The notes beneath the pieces were generated by a model. The model worked only from the letters and a program-made list of their open reading frames with translations, made no database searches and was not told the origin of the DNA. The translations under genes were made by a program, and so were the position numbers. A stretch of DNA of 64,000 nt from Beaufortia kweichowensis (Eukaryota > Chordata > Actinopteri > Cypriniformes > Gastromyzontidae). How positions within the stretch are numbered: the first letter of the stretch is position 1; every line of letters begins with the position of its first letter. Positions 23,641-36,542 of the stretch are shown piece after piece. The stretch is taken from contig CM032816.1 in NCBI GenBank assembly GCA_019155185.1, positions 3,106,124-3,170,123 on the forward strand, written 5' to 3'.

Positions 23641-23913
23641 AATACAACACCTGGGAATGAAGTGTAAAAACTGTCATAGGAGAGAAAATTTACAAACAGG
23701 CTCTTTAAAGTGATACACTACACTGGAAATTCTGTTGTCATTTACTTTGCCTCATATTGTTGCAAACATTCATGTTTTTATGTAACATTAAATACGAAAT
23801 AAAAATTTGAAGAATAACTTAGTCAATGCATTCAATAATGAAAGTGAATACTGTCAGACACAGAAATGACAAAGATAAACCATAAGTAAATTGACGGTAG
23901 TAAATCTGTATAC

Positions 23914-24125
23914 AGTACCAGACACTTACTTACTGTTGTTTGGATTTTTTCCCACATTTTAGAATATGGAATTATATTGTGACTAATAACACCCAAAATA
24001 AATGAACACTATATTTGATCATCTTCAAAAGTAGCCACCCTTTGTTTAGAATTTATAAAATCATACTTGACATTTTATTATCCATCTTCTTGAGCCTCTT
24101 GCATATTTTAGAAAGCCAAGCCAAC
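23914..24125. mobile_element. second copy of the decayed Tc1-like element
   Basis: Colinear with 7324-7570: CCACATTTTAGAATA, CCCAAAATAAATGAACACTA, then AAAGTAGCCACC, the segment typical of this fish repeat. Confidence 0.55.
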
Positions 24126-24992
24126 AATGAATGACTTATTCCACATACTGCCGATTCAAGCAAACAGCATATGACCATTGTTTAGATGTTTCCAATCATA
24201 ACTGGCAGCCATGGAAATGTTGATGAGGGTTTTTGACCCCACATGCCTTGTACTGTGATCCACTCCAGTAATCTTTAAACAGAGCTGAGTAAATGAATGG
24301 TAGAAACCCTCATACAAGCAATGCCAATCCACAATTGGACACACAAGTCTCCCATGTGTCCTCCGGTGACCCCGGCAACTCTGATTTAAACCGTCTCTCC
24401 ACGGCAGCTTCAAAACACTCCCATTAGAGACTTCACGAGAAAACAACCCTTTATTCTGGCAGCTGCCATCTTTAATCGCTTCCTAACAAAGCAAGCAAAG
24501 AGACCACATCCCGAGAGGGGTTGATGTAGCCAGCAGCGTCTATGACAGCAGAATGGTCCTTAGGTTGAAAAGTACCAGACGGGGGGAGCCAAAACTGACT
24601 CAGTAATTTACTTTTTAGTTCTGTGCTTATCTGTTTTTATAGTAACACCAACAATGGTAGCTAGCTATAGTAATTTAGTGGGAATGTTAATGGAAAATAT
24701 TGAAGTGTGAAAATGAAGTTCAATATGCAAACGATATTTTTAGTATTAGGGAACCAGCTTCACTAACAAAAATATAATCTAAGCTCTTTGCTAACATTAC
24801 CATTAAAAACATGAGTTCTGAATAATTTGAAACATTTTATTAAAAACTTTTTATTAAAAAATATAATTTTCGTTTTTATAACGTTTTTAGAATGTTAGCA
24901 ATGTTTGGAACGTTATATCCAAGCAATAAACTACAAGAAGTACACATCATGCCTAACAGCACCCCTTAGGATAAAGTTTTAGCCTTAAGTAC

Positions 24993-25229
24993 CTTATTGC
25001 TTTTATAAAACAGTTAGCACACAATACAATGCAACTTTCATGAAGTAAAATCATTAGAAGTTATCCTTCCGCTGGAAAAATAGTCCCTGAGTAACTGTGA
25101 TATATGTTAATGTTGCCATGTTTAAGGGTGGTTGCTGCAAAAAATCATTAAGCAAAGTGCTTATAGTTGTGCTTTATCATGAATAAAACACTACTGAGCT
25201 ATTGACCAATCAGAATCAAGGATTCCGTC
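24993..25229 (+). repeat. dispersed repeat copy A
   Basis: Begins TTATTGCTTTTATAAAACAG and ends TATTGACCAATCAGAATCAA; the same ends recur at 26090-26183 in the same orientation with a shorter interior. Confidence 0.5.
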
Positions 25230-26089
25230 ACCTAAGCATTAGAACCGAACTGAACCGAAAACTGTGGTTAAAAACCAAGCTATGTATATGTCCATACTCT
25301 ATGCTATATAAAAGCTACAGCAACGTAAACAACAGTAGCTAACATGACACACAACTCGTCGCTTCGATGTTAGCCATAAGCAAACCCATTAAACCTTATT
25401 CAATGTCCATTAGCTTTGTGACATGATTCTGTTTGACAACTCAGCGAATGTCCGTCTATAGGCCAATGGACCGCCTGGTGGCCGGTCGGACTTCACGCCC
25501 GCTGGGTCCAGCTAATCTCCAGTCTTAGTGAGGTTTTAATCTAACTCCCAGCACTCGATTTAAGGCCTCGCCAAATGACCCATTTACAAATGTTAAAACA
25601 CAGCAGCAGTCCCTCACGAGACAAGGTTTCTGACACACATTACAGTATGTGGTGACCTCGTTTTTATCAGTCATATGACGGCTACATGAGGTGCACCGAA
25701 GCTTCCACTCAAGCAGAAAGAACCACACATGACTTTGCAAGTTTGGGTTGAAACATGAATAAAGATTTAACGGTTGGGTAACTGGTGGCTGACTGGTTGT
25801 CAATGACACGACTTTAGCGCTTAAGTCAACAAAATATCAAAACCAAACTGAATTCACTTCAATTAACACAAAGTGACTTCCTGTTTGGATGACATCATCG
25901 GTACATCTTACTATGCTTTCTAACCACCATTATTCTGGTAGGCTATGCCACGCCCACTTTACATGATGAACCAAAATCAAGTTCCGCCTCTTTTCTAGTT
26001 GTTTTTAGCTTTCATAAATACAATTTCCTTTTTGCTCTGTGAAAACTTATCAGTGACTTATTCATGATAACGCACTAGCCTCGAGTGCT

Positions 26090-26183
26090 ATATTGCTTTT
26101 ATAAAACAGTTACCACACAGTACAAATATTAACGCCTAAAAATATGTACACAACTATTGACCAATCAAAATCAAGGACTGGAA
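26090..26183 (+). repeat. dispersed repeat copy B, internally deleted
   Basis: TATTGCTTTTATAAAACAG to TATTGACCAATCAAAATCAA, 94 bp against about 237 bp for copy A. Confidence 0.5.
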
Positions 26184-29100
26184 CTAACCATTTTATAGTA
26201 AATATTGAAGAATAAACAACCTGACTTTTATGATTTTTAGACTGGTTAAACTGGCTTAAGACATACTGGTCAGCTGACACTGTTGATTTACAGACAAGGC
26301 AAAATACAGGCAAGTTTGACTCAAAAGCCTAAATAGAGACCTGGGTGTTTTTTGGTCCTCTCTCATGGGGGAAGACTAAAAACACAAGCTTCCCACTGAA
26401 CAGTCTCTTTAAATAGACTGAAATCGTGGCCCTTACCCTCTCAACTCCACTAATGATGTGTTCTGCCTCATGGACATCTATGACCAATAACAAGGTCACT
26501 CAGGGTTGGATCGTACCCACATCCAGCGACTGACAGTCCTTGGTTCTGCTTTCTAGCTGGAGAGGCAGTAATTGCAGTGCCTCAAGAGACTTGATTAGAT
26601 GCTATTCGGGGACATAACCACTAAACAGCCCATATAGGCACAGTATACAAAAATATATCTTTTGGAAGCTTGAGAAAAGGTTTGGCATTAAAATGTAAAG
26701 ATATTAAACAAAAGAAACAACATAATCTCTTAGGTTGCATACTAAAACAAGGACTATTGTGGGCACATGTGATATTTGGCTTTAGTCCACAGGTTTTATT
26801 TATTCATTGGCATGTGATGCATGCATGAACTATTTTGAGCAGGTCACTATGGTTGTGTCTTTCAATTATAAACCTACATCACCCACTCCATTTAACACAG
26901 ACTTCTATGTGCCTTATGTAGGTCAAAGCAAACGAACAAGAATTTAAGCACTTCAGAAAAAGATCTGCGTCCCTCCCCTGCCCCAGATTTTTGACTGATT
27001 TACTTAAAAGGACTTGTTTTTTGAGATTACAGCTGATTTCAGCATTCCCATCAGCATTAACTGCAATCAAGGGCAGCAGTAAACATCAGTGTCTGTTACA
27101 AACGTTAAAGGAAAAATGCTGAACACCCTTTCAAACATCCAAGACAATATGAAGTGTTTTGGTTTATTCTGGCCAGTTCGTTCCTTATTTCCCATTCAAC
27201 CTTGTTGACCGCATGCTATCAATCGGACAATACTATCGGTGCATTCCAACTTCATCTGCTTTTAACACAAATAATATAACAAAAAAGCTTTTGTTATACT
27301 GATGACTTAAACTGTAATATGCAAGACTTATTTTATACTTAATTATAATTAATATATAATTATTTTAATGATAAGCACATTATGCCAATGTATTACAATC
27401 TAACTCTCATTACTGTTATTAGCACTCAATCACTACCGTACTACTATGATATATAAATTAAATGTCTATATCAACCTTTTTGAGGAGTGGTTGTGTTTAA
27501 TTGTCAAGCATATTATGTCAAAATGCAAAAATTCTTAACGATCAAATGTGTAATGGTCAAAAAATAGGCTTAAATTTATGCCTCTATGGCATCTCTGTTT
27601 GAAAAATAAAATTGCAGGTTACTTTACATTTTTGTAATATATTCCTGTAAAATCTTTAGGACAGCTCTAATTATAAATCATTATTACAAGCGTACTGTTG
27701 CGACTTTTAACGTAATTGCTTGATATAAAAAAATATATGGATTTTAGCTTTAAGTAAAACACAATGTATTATTCAGTTCTTTTGTCGTTGTCCCCCAGAT
27801 TGGTTCTTGAGATTCATTTCCACCAACATAGTACCTTTAAAAACAATGTATTTGGTAAACTTTTTTGGCAAAAACATTATTTCACGACCATTTCTGAAAC
27901 GTCCAAGAAAGTTTTCAGAATCTAAAAACTCTCTTTCCAGTTCTCCCAGAGGCCAACAGTGTACAACTGTCTCTAAAATTCATCCAAGAGTTTCTCACAT
28001 GTGCAAATGCTGATAAATTAATCCTGCAAATACCAGCTAGACTGTCAAAGCAGAGGTGGATTACTCAAAATGTGATGGTTTATAATCTGATTTAAAAGAT
28101 AAAACGCTAATGGATGACAGCGCTGATTGTTATATTCAATGTGAGCAAAAAACATCATGGTTTTGACCGTCAGTGCCCTTTATCCAGAGTTGCGTACAGT
28201 TATTTCTGTCCTGATGTCCTCTGAGGTTATTGACTGAATGATGATCAATAGAGACCAGCTCTAGACTGCAATAATGAACACATGAGAGTTTGGCTTTACA
28301 GAATGCTCATAAACACCACACAAAGATAACACAATGCATGTAGTGTGGCGGAAAACATTATTAAAACGGGAAGCAGAATTTGCTTTCGTTAGGTCAGATA
28401 ACCTACTCCAGCCATTGTTCTGTGGTCGGTTCGAACCCGATCCTCCACAGGGAGTCTATCTGAGGCGGTTGTTCTGAGTAACAACAACGATTTGCAATAG
28501 TAGACACTAACCCGAGGTTGCTTTGATCTAAAAAGACCAAAAACGAATAATGCTGCTAACTTTTCAGTGTAATCCTTGTAATTAGGCTCAATTTTAGGTG
28601 AAAACTTTCCCTTTAAGTGGATAACTCAGTACATATTCATCAATAGCATTTAATAGTTTGGCTTTCTTCTTCTTCATTTAAGTATTTCTCTATCTAGAAA
28701 AAGAATGACCAATATTAAATGTTTTAGCCAAAGACCTTGAGTTGACACAGAAACACCCCATAGTGATCTAAATGAGAGATTATGAGTCATTTCTTGGACT
28801 GTATCACTAGAGTCAGGAGCCAGCCGCTACAGTATGTTGATAATGACATAGGGGTGTTTTTCCTATTTCCTGCTATAAAAAAATACCCAGGCACTGTCAT
28901 TAAATCGCTCCAAAGTGATAGTTTGCAGAAATTATAGCTTTTAATAGCTTACCAGTATATTATTATTATTAACTCAGGAAGTCACATACAGAGCGAGACA
29001 ACACATCTTATTTGTTACTTAACTACTTGAGTTTCGTACAATGCAAAGAAACGAAAGTCAATCGTTAAAAAAAGTTGTTGTTATATGAAGACCCTCCTCG

Positions 29101-29963
29101 CCGCAGGTTTAGTGACGATGTCCCCGATTGTCCTATCACACAGTAGTCCTGGGCCTATCAAGCCTAGATTAATGCAACCTTGTCCAGATGCTATAAAAAT
29201 GTTGAAAACACAAGACAAACCAAGAGTTCCCAGTCAATGATTAAATGCCCCATTTACACACATTTACAACAAACCAAAACAAACTTACGGTTTACTGTAA
29301 AACATGGAATGGACTTTGTCCATAAAACCTGGAATGGCTGTGCTGCTTTGCAAGCATTAAAATTTAACCAGTATACAATTACTCGATACTGACATTTGTC
29401 TTTCAATATATAAAAAAAAAAACACGATCACAAAACAACAACAGTCATAGCCTAATTTGTAACAGATAAAGCTGCACAGAAAGCATGTCTCAAATCAATC
29501 TTGACAGTGACACGCACAAAAGAAGCCGTGTGGAAGCACAGCTGTGCTCTGATAGGTTGAGTTGAGTCTGGTGATGTTTTCTCAAGCAGCGAGCGCTGAA
29601 CAGCAGAATTGACCTCATGTCTCTCCACGCCTTAAAAAAACATCTCTGCTGCACAAATAAAAACGTGTACCTTAAATAAGAATGGATTCGAGTCATTTCC
29701 TCGGGGGTGGCGTGAGTGTTTGGTTAGGAGTTTGCATAAATGTAATTGTCACAACTGGTTGTTTCATTCTGTGGATGAAGGTTCTAATTACAAGCAAAAA
29801 GGATTTTACAGCTTCATCACGAAAGACATGACAAAGTACTTTCCATTCTCTTGTTATTCTTCTACGAGGGCTTGAAAGACCCAGAGGGGATTTGCTATTA
29901 TTAAAACCTGAGGAATACATGTCTGGATCATGTATTTGTAGAAGTGATACTTAAGAAAGCTGT

Positions 29964-30276
29964 TTAAGGGATAGTTCACGCAAAACAACAAAAAAAATGT
30001 CATCATTTTTCACCCTTATGTCATTTAAACCCTGTATATGATTCTTTCCTTTGTGAAAAAGAAAAAAAGATATTTAGCAAAACGCTGGTTATCGGCACCC
30101 ATTGACTTCCATTGTATCTTGTGTCCATACTATAAAAAGTGAATGGGTGCCAGTAACCAGCGTTTTACAAAATATAATCTTCTGTGTTCTGCTGAAGCAA
30201 GAAAGTCATACAGGTTTGACATGACGGTGAGTAAATAATAACAGAATTATTATTTTTGGGTGAACTATCCCCAAAG
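29964..30276. mobile_element. well-preserved foldback MITE
   Basis: Left end TTAAGGGATAGTTCACGC, right end TTTGGGTGAACTATCCCC. The inner arms pair over most of their length: CGCTGGTTATCGGCACCCAT versus ATGGGTGCCAGTAACCAGCG. About 313 bp, no ORF. Confidence 0.85.
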
Positions 30277-33200
30277 AACTAAGACAAATTCTTGCACCAG
30301 GTGATGAAACAGAAACTTCAGGAACTACAGTTTGACCAGATTACCTATAAAAGCAATCTGAAATGATGGTTTGTAAGAAAGCACATCTGACCTCTCATCA
30401 TCTCCCTCCGGACACGATGCTCACCCGACACACACACAGCAGAGGTGCGCCACTGGATTGTTTGTTTATACGCCGTTGTGGTTGCCAAGGTAAACATAAG
30501 CAGGGGAAGCTGGTAAGCAGCAACGCCTCCAGCACAGGGGTGTGTGAAATGCATGTCCCTTACATCCCTTTATGTGTTTGATGGCGAATTACTGTTGTGT
30601 AAGGGACAGTATTACTTTCAAGCCTTTGATTGCAGACCTTCTTGTAACTGAAAGGGTCAGAGAGAGTCTACATACAGCAAATTGACAAAGTTTATAATTA
30701 AGCACTAATGTACTTTGCAGATGTAATTAGTTGCAGATCAATTTTGAAGTAAACACATTAAAATGGCCTACACCACAAGGCTGAATGTCCCAGTCAAATA
30801 CTATGTGATTGTGCCGGTGAAGCATTGTTGTGCTGGGAAAAGACAGACTTTAATCAATGACAGATTACAATGAAAACAGGCAATCTATTGTTAACACTGC
30901 AATTTAATTAGAAAGTCTAAATGTACCCAAAGCAAGTGCCAGCAAACAAACTGATGTGTGTGATTTAAACACGTTTGACATAATACATGCCTAATTAATA
31001 ACATATTTTAGATTATATTACAAATTATTAAACTAATTTCAGTGTTCAGTTTTTTTTGCAAACAGACTTGTTTACCATTAATGAAACACAGTCAGGCGTT
31101 AAACCCAGACTTGATATGAGTATGTATGCACATCGAGATATCTATTGGGACCAATTACAACCCGGGACAACCCAATGTCCTCCATTGCAGAAAGATCTCC
31201 TTTTCCACATGGCACAACATGAAGGGAACACCGTGATCGTTTTGGGTTCTCAGAATCTGGGACTAATTTTAGATCACACTTGCGCTCAATTTCACCTGCG
31301 ACAGTAAATTACATGGAAATCTTTATGTCTGGGTTGTCAGGCACAGGATCTAAACATAACTAGCTAATCTAAATCAAACACAACTTTTTATTTCCACACA
31401 GTCAACATGTGAAGTTAAACTTGCTTCTTGGTTTGCATGCAGTGCTTTAACACATTAACCCGGGATGACATGGTGAGTAAAGCGACATTAAATTTAATAT
31501 TTTTTCTTCTGGTTTTCCGTACTACGCTGTGTCATTATGTGACGGGTGTCCCCTGCGAGATGTGCAAAATAATACAAACTCTGTTAACATCTCGTAGTCA
31601 TACAGAAACTGGAGAAGGACGTTTTCTGCTGCGAAACGTTAAACATCCAGGAGGACTTCAACACCAGCCTAAATCGACTGATGCCATACAGCCTTGAGGA
31701 AAACTTTGCTGATGTAGGAAAATGCAAAATTCATGGCAAATTACAGACTGCAGTAACTATTGCTTTCAACATCAGATAACATGGAAAAGGGATAAATCAA
31801 GTGATTACAAAATTATACAGGAGAGGGAAATGAAACGGCATGCCAGACCATTAAACGAAACTTACTGGAAACCACTCGCTATAATCTTTTAATACCTACC
31901 AAATTCAGAGTATATGCTAACAAATAACAAGTTGTTACATATAATCCTTGTGTACTGCAAGACACACCTTGGCACAACTCTTTGTTAGCGTAGTGAATGC
32001 ATAATTAAAGCAATGAATCCACAAATATCAACAACACCAGCTGTCATGGACATAACACTTGGCATCAGCTACTTTCTTCAACATCAAAACTACATAATAA
32101 CTCCAAAAGCCATAAATAATCGCACTTCTAAAGCTCTAAATGTTACAATGATTTTTGTGCAAACAAGCATTTGCATATTTAAAAAGGTCACATGCAACAA
32201 ATTAATTATTAGATGTATATAAATATATCACTGCTAGTGCTAATATACAAATGAGTGAAGCGTTATAATAAACTTTTGAGGGATAAATACAAAGAATTAC
32301 ACAATTCTTCCTCATCAATATGAGCATCAATCTGAACTGCATGCATTTCTTTCTATCACAGGGTTTCTCAGTGCTGCACGCTGGCCAGTGCAAGGCTATA
32401 AATATTGAATCTATATTAATATTTATTGCATAAACTAAACATGACTGTATATTTAAAGAGTAAACATTTACAATCCTCCACTCCAATGCATAATGCAGCA
32501 CAGTGTTAACATATTGGATTAGGTGGAAAGCCATTAAAAGGAATGCTTTTAATGAAATAAAGCATCACAGAGGGCGACTCGGACGCTGCTAGATACTGTC
32601 AAGCATCTCACAGGAATTTATATGAATTTTACACTTCAAAATCCACTTGATCGTTTAAAAAGTGAAACGCTAATACGGTTAGCGTTCTTGGTGTGAACAA
32701 GCCTTCACATTTAACAGCAAAGAAACAGATTCGACATCATGCCCGCTCTCATGTGGACACAACCTGGCCATATTTCAAGTTTAGAAGCGTGAGCCAAGCA
32801 TGAGTAATCAGCAGTTCCTATTGGACCGTGGTACTAAATATAGAAGCTAAATATAAAGTTTGACACTTTGACTACTCTGGAATCTTGATTTCTTTATGTT
32901 TGTGAACATCAAAGGTGATGTATATACTTGTCATAATGTCACCACCATCAAACTTCTGCTGACCTTAGACAAACAAAACAAATAGCCCCGCCTCCAACTA
33001 AAGCCATTGGTTGAGCCAATGTAGGCGTGGCAGGCGCCGCAGTGTTTACACTTTTCATTGTAAATTACAGTTGGAGGAAATATTTTAACATTCAAAAACT
33101 GGGTGTTATTTTAATTCATTCAAATTAGCATTGTTCTTTTCAACCCTTTAAAATGTAAAAAGCACTCAAACTTACTGATGGACCTATCACTCATTTACTT

Positions 33201-33809
33201 TTATAGTTCTGGAAATGAGAAACTGCTGTAAAGAGCTTAGCTGTGTGTACAGAAAGAGCAGACTGACCAGCCGGCGACCCCTTAAAAAAAGAATTCAGCT
33301 GTCTGGACTTCTCACAAAGAGCCATCAGCGAGAAAACCCTGTCAGTGCTAACAGTCGGGCATGAATAAATTACACAACAAACACTGGCCTGTTAGGGCTC
33401 AACGCTTGGTTTGCTCTTCACAAAATGTCACCAGCCACTTCTAGTAATCAAGTAATCTAGTACATTTGTGAATGTGATTTTCACCAGTGGCCTGTGTTGA
33501 TGTGTGTTTAGTTTACACTAAAAACTGTATCTTTAAGGGCAAACAGATAAGCCTGCCCTGTATGTAGCCAAAGATGTGTTTTATGAGTAATGTGCTAAAT
33601 TCTTGCGTATCTCTCATTCCATTACTTTTATCAATGAAACACAGGATAAATCTATTCACATTGTTAAACTTATGACTGCTGGAAATGACTTTGGCTGATG
33701 GTCACGATAGAAATCTTAGAAATGTGAAGCAACAAAAAAAAGAAAAGAAAAAAGAGTACATTTGCAGCAGCAAAGAATAAGAGTTATATTATATTAATTG
33801 TTTAAAAAA

Positions 33810-33830
33810 CTACTACTACTACTACTACTA
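33810..33830. repeat. (CTA)n microsatellite
   Basis: Seven CTA units followed by ATTATT-rich low-complexity sequence to about 33940. Confidence 0.9.
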
Positions 33831-34599
33831 ACAAAATGTATAATTATTATGATTAGTATAAATAATAATGTTGTAAATAATTAATTATGAATAATAATAA
33901 TGATAATAATATTAATTACGATTATTATTGTTATTATTATACATGTGACTATTTAAACTGAAATATTGCATTGGATTATGTGTTAAAATTGTGTATAAAT
34001 TCATTTAGCTAGTAAATCATACATACATTAATAATATTTAAATATTAAAATAATACAATTTTATTTTTTAGTTATTACAAAGATTTATTTTAAAGCAGGG
34101 CTCATATAATTACAAAAATGCAACGTAATATAACATTATTTGTATTTCTGTACTTGTAATGTCTGATAGCAAGCTACCAACATGATTCAATATAATAAGG
34201 CAAATGCATAATAACTGATTCACATCAGCTGCAAACAACGAACGAGCAATTCCATATTGTTATAAAGATGTAAGCTGATGATTATGGGACTCGTACTGCA
34301 TATGGATGGAGGGTGGATGGAAAATCACACATCACACGTCCAAATGCGGTAAGATGAATGATGTTACGCTCGTTTATACTGAATGCCCAGTATGCCAATC
34401 TGTATCTTAACAACATCGTTTTCCCTTGATATGTGTAACAATATCTCATATCATTCCGGATTTGACTCACCTCTACGTTGCAGTCGCAACTTCGCCCCAC
34501 GAAGACAGAAACGTGGCAGGCTTTTTACATATACCCGAACGACTTCATCTCAAATCACGCGCAAGCGATGCTTAAATATCCGATCTGTTTGAGCTCAAG

Positions 34600-34960
34600 C
34601 GTTTTATAATCACCGTGGCAACCGTCAATCAGAAAAATGAACGGGCTAAAGCTCACGTTCCTCCCAAAACAAAGTAACGTTCACTCCTTATGACGTCTGT
34701 CCGACTGGTATTAGTACAGGACGCGAGAAACACCGTTTCCCAAACGCGTTACGGCTGTAAGTTTGAAGCTGGCCGTGCACACTTGCATCTTTGAGAGATG
34801 AAGGATGATGGATCTGCCGGAGGGATAAAATAGCGGTCCGAAGCATGCCGTAACCGCTGCCGTACAGCTGTTTATTATGGGAGTCTGGACGGCAGGAAAT
34901 GCCTTTGGAGCTGAGAGGAGGAGCTGAAACGCGGGAGCTGCATTTAACCCTCGTGTTGCA
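34600..34960 (-). promoter_or_regulatory. CpG-rich patch, candidate promoter or first non-coding exon
   Basis: Dense CpGs (CGCGAG, AACGCGTTACGG, GCCGTAACCGCTGCCG), a CRE-like TGACGTC near 34691 and GC content clearly above the flanks. A minus-strand donor-like GCAA|GTGTGC follows near 34783. It could host the osbpl5 5' exon 12 kb upstream of the start codon. Confidence 0.27.
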
Positions 34961-35288
34961 GTCATACAGTCTGATGTCATCATGAACAGCAGAACTTTTA
35001 AACCAAAGCCCCTTTTGTATGTCTTACATTGTTTAATAGGAAAACATACCCTCCCCCTCTTTTAATAGTTTAAAAAACATACTTAAAGGGAAAATTTGTA
35101 AGGATGTATGATTTAACACATAACAGAATGCTAACAAATACATTGTCTTGCTATTGTATTGTACGTTATTGTTAATTAAACAGCACGTTAAATCAATGCT
35201 AAAACACAGGTAGTACTTACAAATGAGCAAGAAATAAAAATATTACAGTAACATTATTTTTTATAAAACATACATACCCGTGCTCGGG

Positions 35289-35303
35289 GTGCCATCTAGT
35301 GGA
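35289..35303 (-). promoter_or_regulatory. CTCF-like core motif
   Basis: Minus-strand TCCACTAGATGGCACC fits the vertebrate CTCF core CCASYAGRKGGCR. It lies between osbpl5 and the histone cluster. Confidence 0.4.
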
Positions 35304-35629
35304 AAAGGGTGGGAAGAGTTTGATTCCTGCCAAATACCTTAATAAAAAAAAATACAATAACTGTGAACAAAAAACACCACGTGTAACCTTCCTATGTCAA
35401 GATGCTGACAAATTAATTTATAAAAGTTAAACTTTTAACTTGATATAAACGAATCATTCTGATCGGTTCTGTGAAGTGGTCCAATTTCCAAATGATTCAT
35501 TTTTTTGTCAATTCTTTTATGAATCATGTCTGATAATGGGTGCTGCTGAATTTAAAATATTTAAAATCAGTAACATTGAAAAAGCAACTTCAAACACCAT
35601 TCTTCAAAGTTTCTCATGCATCTACCTGA

Positions 35630-35810
35630 TTCGTCGCACTTGACCATTTCGCTCCGCTTCTGTTAACAGCCGTGCAGATTGATTGAAGTATCGCGAGACG
35701 GATTTAAAAGCAGACTGCTTAACATCCTTTGGAAATACTCTCGCGGTACTTTGATGTCATTGGCCGATCGACCTGCGCAGCGCTACATAAGGTTACATAA
35801 CGCTACACTT
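35630..35810. promoter_or_regulatory. CpG-dense island with TCGCGAGA motif
   Basis: TCGCGAGA at 35691-35698, a second TCTCGCG at 35739-35745 and ATTGG at 35759-35763. TCTCGCGAGA-type elements mark TATA-less CpG promoters in vertebrates. No downstream ORF is visible on either strand, so the target is unknown. Confidence 0.35.
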
Positions 35811-36526
35811 TGTTGAATTAGCGAGGCATTGTACAATATTTACACTTAGACATATATTAGGCAATTATTTCACGACTTTTATTGAGGGATCTCAATGATG
35901 TAGGTAACAGTGAAAGAGGATACAATCACAGGAAGTACAGTATTCAGTGCCTGATTAAAATCCTACAAAACTGTAATGCTGTATTCTAAATTAGATTTTT
36001 TTTGGTCATTTTCCTTCTCTACAGCCTCAGTTCCTGTTAAATTCCATTAGGCCAGCACACATGCTCCAGCATTTTTGTTTTGTGTTCCATAAAAGTCAAA
36101 AGGAGTGAGTAAATGATGACAAAAGTTTCATTATAATTATCTAGATAAACTTACATTTCCTTTACAATTATAATAAAAAAATAAAGAGGACATTAGAGGC
36201 TTACAAAAATGCAACATATGTGCATACACACATTATAGTCTTAAAACAAGCCATAGACGCAAGGATTGTTTAATACGACAACTCAAAGATATTACTAATA
36301 AATCATAAACATGTATAATAAAACATTGCAGGTGTCTGCCATATAAGGGTATACAGTATATTCAATTGCGTCATTCTGCATTACTCTTCAAAACATGGCA
36401 ACAAACGTTCTACACTGCAAGCAGCTTAAAACTTAAAAAATTGAGAGGTTTAAAAAAGGTCGTTTTGAAAGTGGACAGAGACGACCAGATTATTGTCATC
36501 TTTACATTGACAGACAGAGTGCTTGT

Positions 36527-36542
36527 GGTGCCCTCTAGTGGA
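36527..36542 (-). promoter_or_regulatory. CTCF-like core motif
   Basis: Minus-strand TCCACTAGAGGGCACC fits the CTCF core, in the same orientation as the 35.29 kb motif and about 1.7 kb upstream of the first histone gene. Confidence 0.42.

Larger units (their letters stand above)
24126..34599. other. gene-free intergenic region with dispersed repeats
   Basis: No supported coding exon. Open frames are under 110 codons, without motifs or splice context. Contains the dispersed-repeat pair, a foldback MITE and an AT/CTA low-complexity tract. Confidence 0.55.

Noticed and set aside
26470..26600. Possible third tRNA-derived SINE (minus strand GGGTACGATCCAA)
   Set aside because: The A box is missing and similarity to the 2.6 and 6.4 kb copies is weak.
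28425..28470. GGTTCGAACCCGATCC, a tRNA B-box-like sequence
   Set aside because: No matching A box or cloverleaf around it; at most a SINE remnant.
31428..31697. 89-codon plus-strand frame with hydrophobic start and CEMCK
   Set aside because: Looks like a secreted peptide at first sight, but no cleavage-site context, splice signals or family resemblance were found.
33780..33940. CTA/ATT array considered as a CRISPR-like or structured repeat
   Set aside because: Simple microsatellite and low-complexity sequence without spacers; the window is eukaryotic.
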